DNA of 7,384 bases, taken from assembly GCA_964567595.1 (NCBI GenBank), contig CAZMNF010000065.1, forward strand, positions 1 through 7,384. The letters run 5' to 3'. Below the pieces are notes generated by a model. The model did no database searches and was not told the DNA's origin. It saw nothing but the letters and a program-made list of their open reading frames with translations. This document shows, piece by piece, positions 5,821 to 7,384 of this stretch. Origin of the DNA: CAZMNF01 sp964567595 (lineage in GTDB: Bacteria > Bipolaricaulota > Bipolaricaulia > RBG-16-55-9). The translations under genes were made by a program, and so were the position numbers. Each line of letters begins with the position of its first letter. The first letter of the stretch is position 1.

Positions 5821-6398
5821 AGCTCATCTCCTTTCAGGCCCCGTTGGGTGAGGCAATGCTTGAGCTGCTTTTTGGCGTAGAACATGCGGCTCTTGACGGT
5901 GCCGGGCTGGATCCCCAACGCCTCGGCAATCTCCTTGTAGCTCATCCCCTCCTGGAACGTCATCGTCACGACGTCGCGGTGCTCGTCGGAGAGATCGCGG
6001 AGCGCGCTCTGGACGTGGGCAGCCAGCGTGTCGCGTCCGACGGCGTGCTCCACGCCGTGCTCGGGGCGGCTCCTCGTCTCTTGGAGGGGGGCTTCGTTCT
6101 CGCGATCCCCCGACTCGAAGACGGCCTGTTGGCGGTGCTTGGCGCGGTTCCACTCGAGCATCTTGCGATAGCCGATGCCGAAGATCCACGTGGAGGCGCG
6201 CGAGCTGCCGTTGAACTGGCCGGCCTTCTCCCACACGAGCGCCATGGTGTCTTGGATCAACTCCTCCGCGGCGTCGCGATCGCGCGTCTTGCGCAGGAAG
6301 AACGAGAACAGGCGCCCGTGATAGCGTTCGTAAAGTTCGGCGAACGCGTTCTCGTCGCCTGCCTCGACCCCTGCGATCAGTTCGGCGTCCCGATCCAC
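5796..6398 (-). CDS. ECF (group 4) RNA polymerase sigma factor
   Basis: 200 residues, complete, typical ECF length. Region 2 spans about 22-90: YERYHGRLFSFFLRKTRD, then AAEELIQDTMALVWEKA and STWIFGIGYRKMLEWNR, the core-binding and -10-recognising helices. Region 4 spans about 127-182, with LRDLSDEHRDVVTMTFQEGMSYKEIAEALG followed by the recognition helix GTVKSRMFYAKKQLK. The linker (91-120) is charged and long. The start is a GTG at 6398 with GGAGG (6410 to 6406) 7 nt upstream. The gene heads a unit with its anti-sigma factor (25-bp overlap), a DUF4097 lipoprotein and an exported protein, the usual arrangement for a sigma factor controlled by an adjacent zf-HC2 protein. The ECF subgroup cannot be assigned by eye. 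Confidence 0.97.
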   Translation of the reverse strand: MDRDAELIAGVEAGDENAFAELYERYHGRLFSFFLRKTRDRDAAEELIQDTMALVWEKAGQFNGSSRASTWIFGIGYRKMLEWNRAKHRQQAVFESGDRENEAPLQETRSRPEHGVEHAVGRDTLAAHVQSALRDLSDEHRDVVTMTFQEGMSYKEIAEALGIQPGTVKSRMFYAKKQLKHCLTQRGLKGDELWQIAKGL

Positions 6399-6446
6399 CG
6401 TCTGGCCTCCTCGCTCAAGTGCATGTCAATCGACGGGCAACGGTTC

Positions 6447-6475
6447 ATTGTATCAAGGGACGCGACCATTCCGAA
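6447..6475 (-). promoter_or_regulatory. Probable promoter of the sigma-factor operon
   Basis: On the minus strand TACAAT (6452 to 6447) matches the -10 consensus in 5 of 6 positions, with a start expected near 6440 and a leader of about 41 nt. At 17-bp spacing the -35 hexamer is TTCGGA (6475 to 6470), a 3 of 6 match. A GGAAT partly overlapping it is reminiscent of ECF -35 elements, but I cannot place a matching ECF -10 at proper spacing, so autoregulation is not shown. Confidence 0.45.
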
Positions 6476-6567
6476 CCGCCGTTTCTCCCCCATGGAGACC
6501 AGACTGTATCGGCGTTGGTGGCGTCGCGCCCCATTTCCCGATAGGGTTCATGAAAGGAGGAATGCAT

Positions 6568-6825
6568 ATGCTCGGCGGACTTGGCGGACCGGAACTTTTA
6601 GTTGTGCTGGCCATCGTCCTCTTGCTCTTTGGGGGCAACAAGCTCCCGGAAGTGGCGCAATCGATGGGCCAAGCGATGCGTTCGTTCAAGAGCGAGGCGA
6701 ACAAGATGCAAAGCGAGGTCGACGTGGAAGCGGATACTTCGGAGCAAACGCAGACGTCCGAAGCTGAAGAGACGGATCGGCAAGGGACGAGCGCTCAGCA
6801 GACCTCAGAACGCGGCGCCTCATGA
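6568..6825 (+). CDS. tatA: Twin-arginine translocase subunit TatA
   Basis: 85 residues. TatA proteins oligomerise in the cytoplasmic membrane to let folded twin-arginine substrates pass. The layout is canonical: GPELLVVLAIVLLLFGG as a short N-terminal membrane helix (about 7-23), the FGxxKLP hinge (FGGNKLPEV), an amphipathic helix (AQSMGQAMRSFK), then a disordered acidic tail rich in Glu, Thr and Gln. AAAGGAGG (6553-6560) lies 7 nt before the ATG at 6568; an in-frame ATG at 6562 is too close to it. The open frame extends further upstream, but those residues are not TatA-like. No tatC or tatB is visible here. The DinB-like gene follows after 11 nt. I see no convincing promoter in the shared region with the sigma gene. 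Confidence 0.95.
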   Translation: MLGGLGGPELLVVLAIVLLLFGGNKLPEVAQSMGQAMRSFKSEANKMQSEVDVEADTSEQTQTSEAEETDRQGTSAQQTSERGAS

Positions 6826-6836
6826 GCCGGTAAGGC

Positions 6837-7331
6837 ATGGCGACGGACGAGCAAGCGGAGCTGAAGCGCCACCTCGTGAAACTGCTCCGCGGGGGCAACG
6901 CGCACATCGATGTTGACAGCGCCGTTCAAGGCATCGACGCTGAGCTTGCCGGTCAAGTTATCGAGGGCCTTCCTCGAACCGCTTGGCAGATTGCGGAGCA
7001 CATGCGCATCTGCCAACGCGACATTCTCGACTACCTGACAGCCGATCACTACGAAGAGCCCATGTTTCCGGAAGGCGTGTGGCCAAACGGCGTCGCGCCC
7101 CCCTCGGAGGACGCATGGCAAGCGAGCCTCGAGCAGTTCAGGACGGATCTCGGAGCGCTGATTGACCTCGTCTCGGATGCGAGCATCGACCTTTACGCGA
7201 CGGTTCGCGGCACCGACCACACGATCTTGCGCGAGGTGCTGATCGTCGCCGATCATAACGCCTACCACGTCGGTCAGCTCGTCCTTTTGCGGATGGGGCT
7301 GGGTCTCCAAACCGTCGAAATTGGGTTTTAG
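6837..7331 (+). CDS. DinB-like four-helix metal-binding protein
   Basis: 164 residues, typical DinB/YfiT/DUF664 superfamily length. The metal-binding histidine triad is visible: H55 in TAWQIAEHMRICQRDIL, and H140 and H144 in VADHNAYHVGQL, the H-x3-H motif on the last helix. Four main helices can be drawn (about 5-18, 46-66, 92-114, 128-152). Superfamily members include nickel-binding proteins and thiol-dependent transferases (bacillithiol, mycothiol and similar); the substrate cannot be read from sequence. The ATG at 6837 has TAAGG only 1 nt away, a poor site, but it begins 11 nt after the tatA stop, so translation is probably coupled to tatA. No functional link with Tat export is known to me; this looks like simple cotranscription. 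Confidence 0.9.
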   Translation: MATDEQAELKRHLVKLLRGGNAHIDVDSAVQGIDAELAGQVIEGLPRTAWQIAEHMRICQRDILDYLTADHYEEPMFPEGVWPNGVAPPSEDAWQASLEQFRTDLGALIDLVSDASIDLYATVRGTDHTILREVLIVADHNAYHVGQLVLLRMGLGLQTVEIGF

Positions 7332-7333
7332 AG

Positions 7334-7369
7334 CTGTTGGGAGGGGAGCAGGCTTTGATCTCTCAGCAG
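7334..7369 (+). terminator. Possible hairpin after the DinB-like gene
   Basis: CTGTTGGGAG (7334-7343) pairs with CTCTCAGCAG (7360-7369) over 10 bp (two G-U pairs) around a 16-nt loop, starting 2 nt after the stop codon. What follows (GGTCTTCGC) is not a U-tract, and the window ends soon after, so it could be a weak terminator or the first stem of a leader for a gene beyond the edge. Confidence 0.3.
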
Positions 7370-7384
7370 GGTCTTCGCTCGGGA

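Noticed and set aside
4744..5880. Long plus-strand open frame (378 codons) opposite the anti-sigma gene
   Set aside because: Antisense shadow of a gene with clear zf-HC2 and membrane features; the translation is Arg/Gly/Leu-rich, with no ribosome binding site and no recognisable domain.
6401..6429. Perfect TTGACA on the minus strand (6429 to 6424) upstream of the sigma gene
   Set aside because: The matching -10 would fall on the ribosome binding site next to the GTG start and has no consensus match.
6448..6567. Upstream extension of the tatA frame
   Set aside because: The extra residues are unlike TatA, and a perfect Shine-Dalgarno sits 7 nt before the ATG at 6568.
5844..6767. Long plus-strand open frame (307 codons) opposite the sigma gene and running into tatA
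   Set aside because: Antisense to a textbook ECF sigma factor and out of frame with tatA; high-GC shadow.
1..7384. tRNA, rRNA, CRISPR arrays, insertion sequences, phage or plasmid genes
   Set aside because: No tRNA-like cloverleaf, regularly spaced repeats, transposase or integrase features, or target-site repeats were found; base composition is even across the window.

Overview
The window is GC-rich bacterial DNA packed with genes on both strands. Heme A synthase (CtaA) implies an aerobic organism with a heme-copper oxidase. Several proteins are strongly acidic. GTG starts and strong Shine-Dalgarno sequences are common. An exported protein with a beta-rich C-terminal half could suggest an outer membrane, but this is not proven. 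I cannot name the phylum; a poorly cultivated GC-rich lineage is plausible.

Layout. (1) 1-855, minus strand: 3'-truncated ctaA. Its perfect TATAAT box lies so close to the ATG that the mRNA may be leaderless. (2) 856-1216: divergent intergenic region with a good sigma-70 promoter and a ~143-nt leader for a cold-shock protein gene (1217-1420). A very acidic small protein with PD-(D/E)XK-like nuclease-fold features (1467-1916) follows and is probably cotranscribed. (3) 1917-2515: a region that looks empty but holds a 16-bp hairpin, a possible pseudoknotted RNA leader, a 57-residue small gene with an excellent ribosome binding site (2150-2323), and an intrinsic terminator (2358-2405). (4) 6398 down to 2516, minus strand: a four-gene unit of ECF sigma factor, membrane zinc-finger anti-sigma factor with a large extracytoplasmic domain, DUF4097-type beta-helix lipoprotein, and Gly-rich exported protein. 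The first three genes overlap, so they are very likely translated together. (5) 6568-7331, plus strand and divergent from the sigma operon: tatA followed after 11 nt by a DinB-like metal-binding protein.

How the parts fit. The sigma/anti-sigma/lipoprotein/exported-protein unit looks like an envelope-stress or surface-sensing regulon that controls its own surface components; this is inferred from gene order and domain types. The most unusual stretch is 1988-2405, where a structured RNA leader, a tiny gene and a dedicated terminator form a compact unit that I cannot match to a described family.
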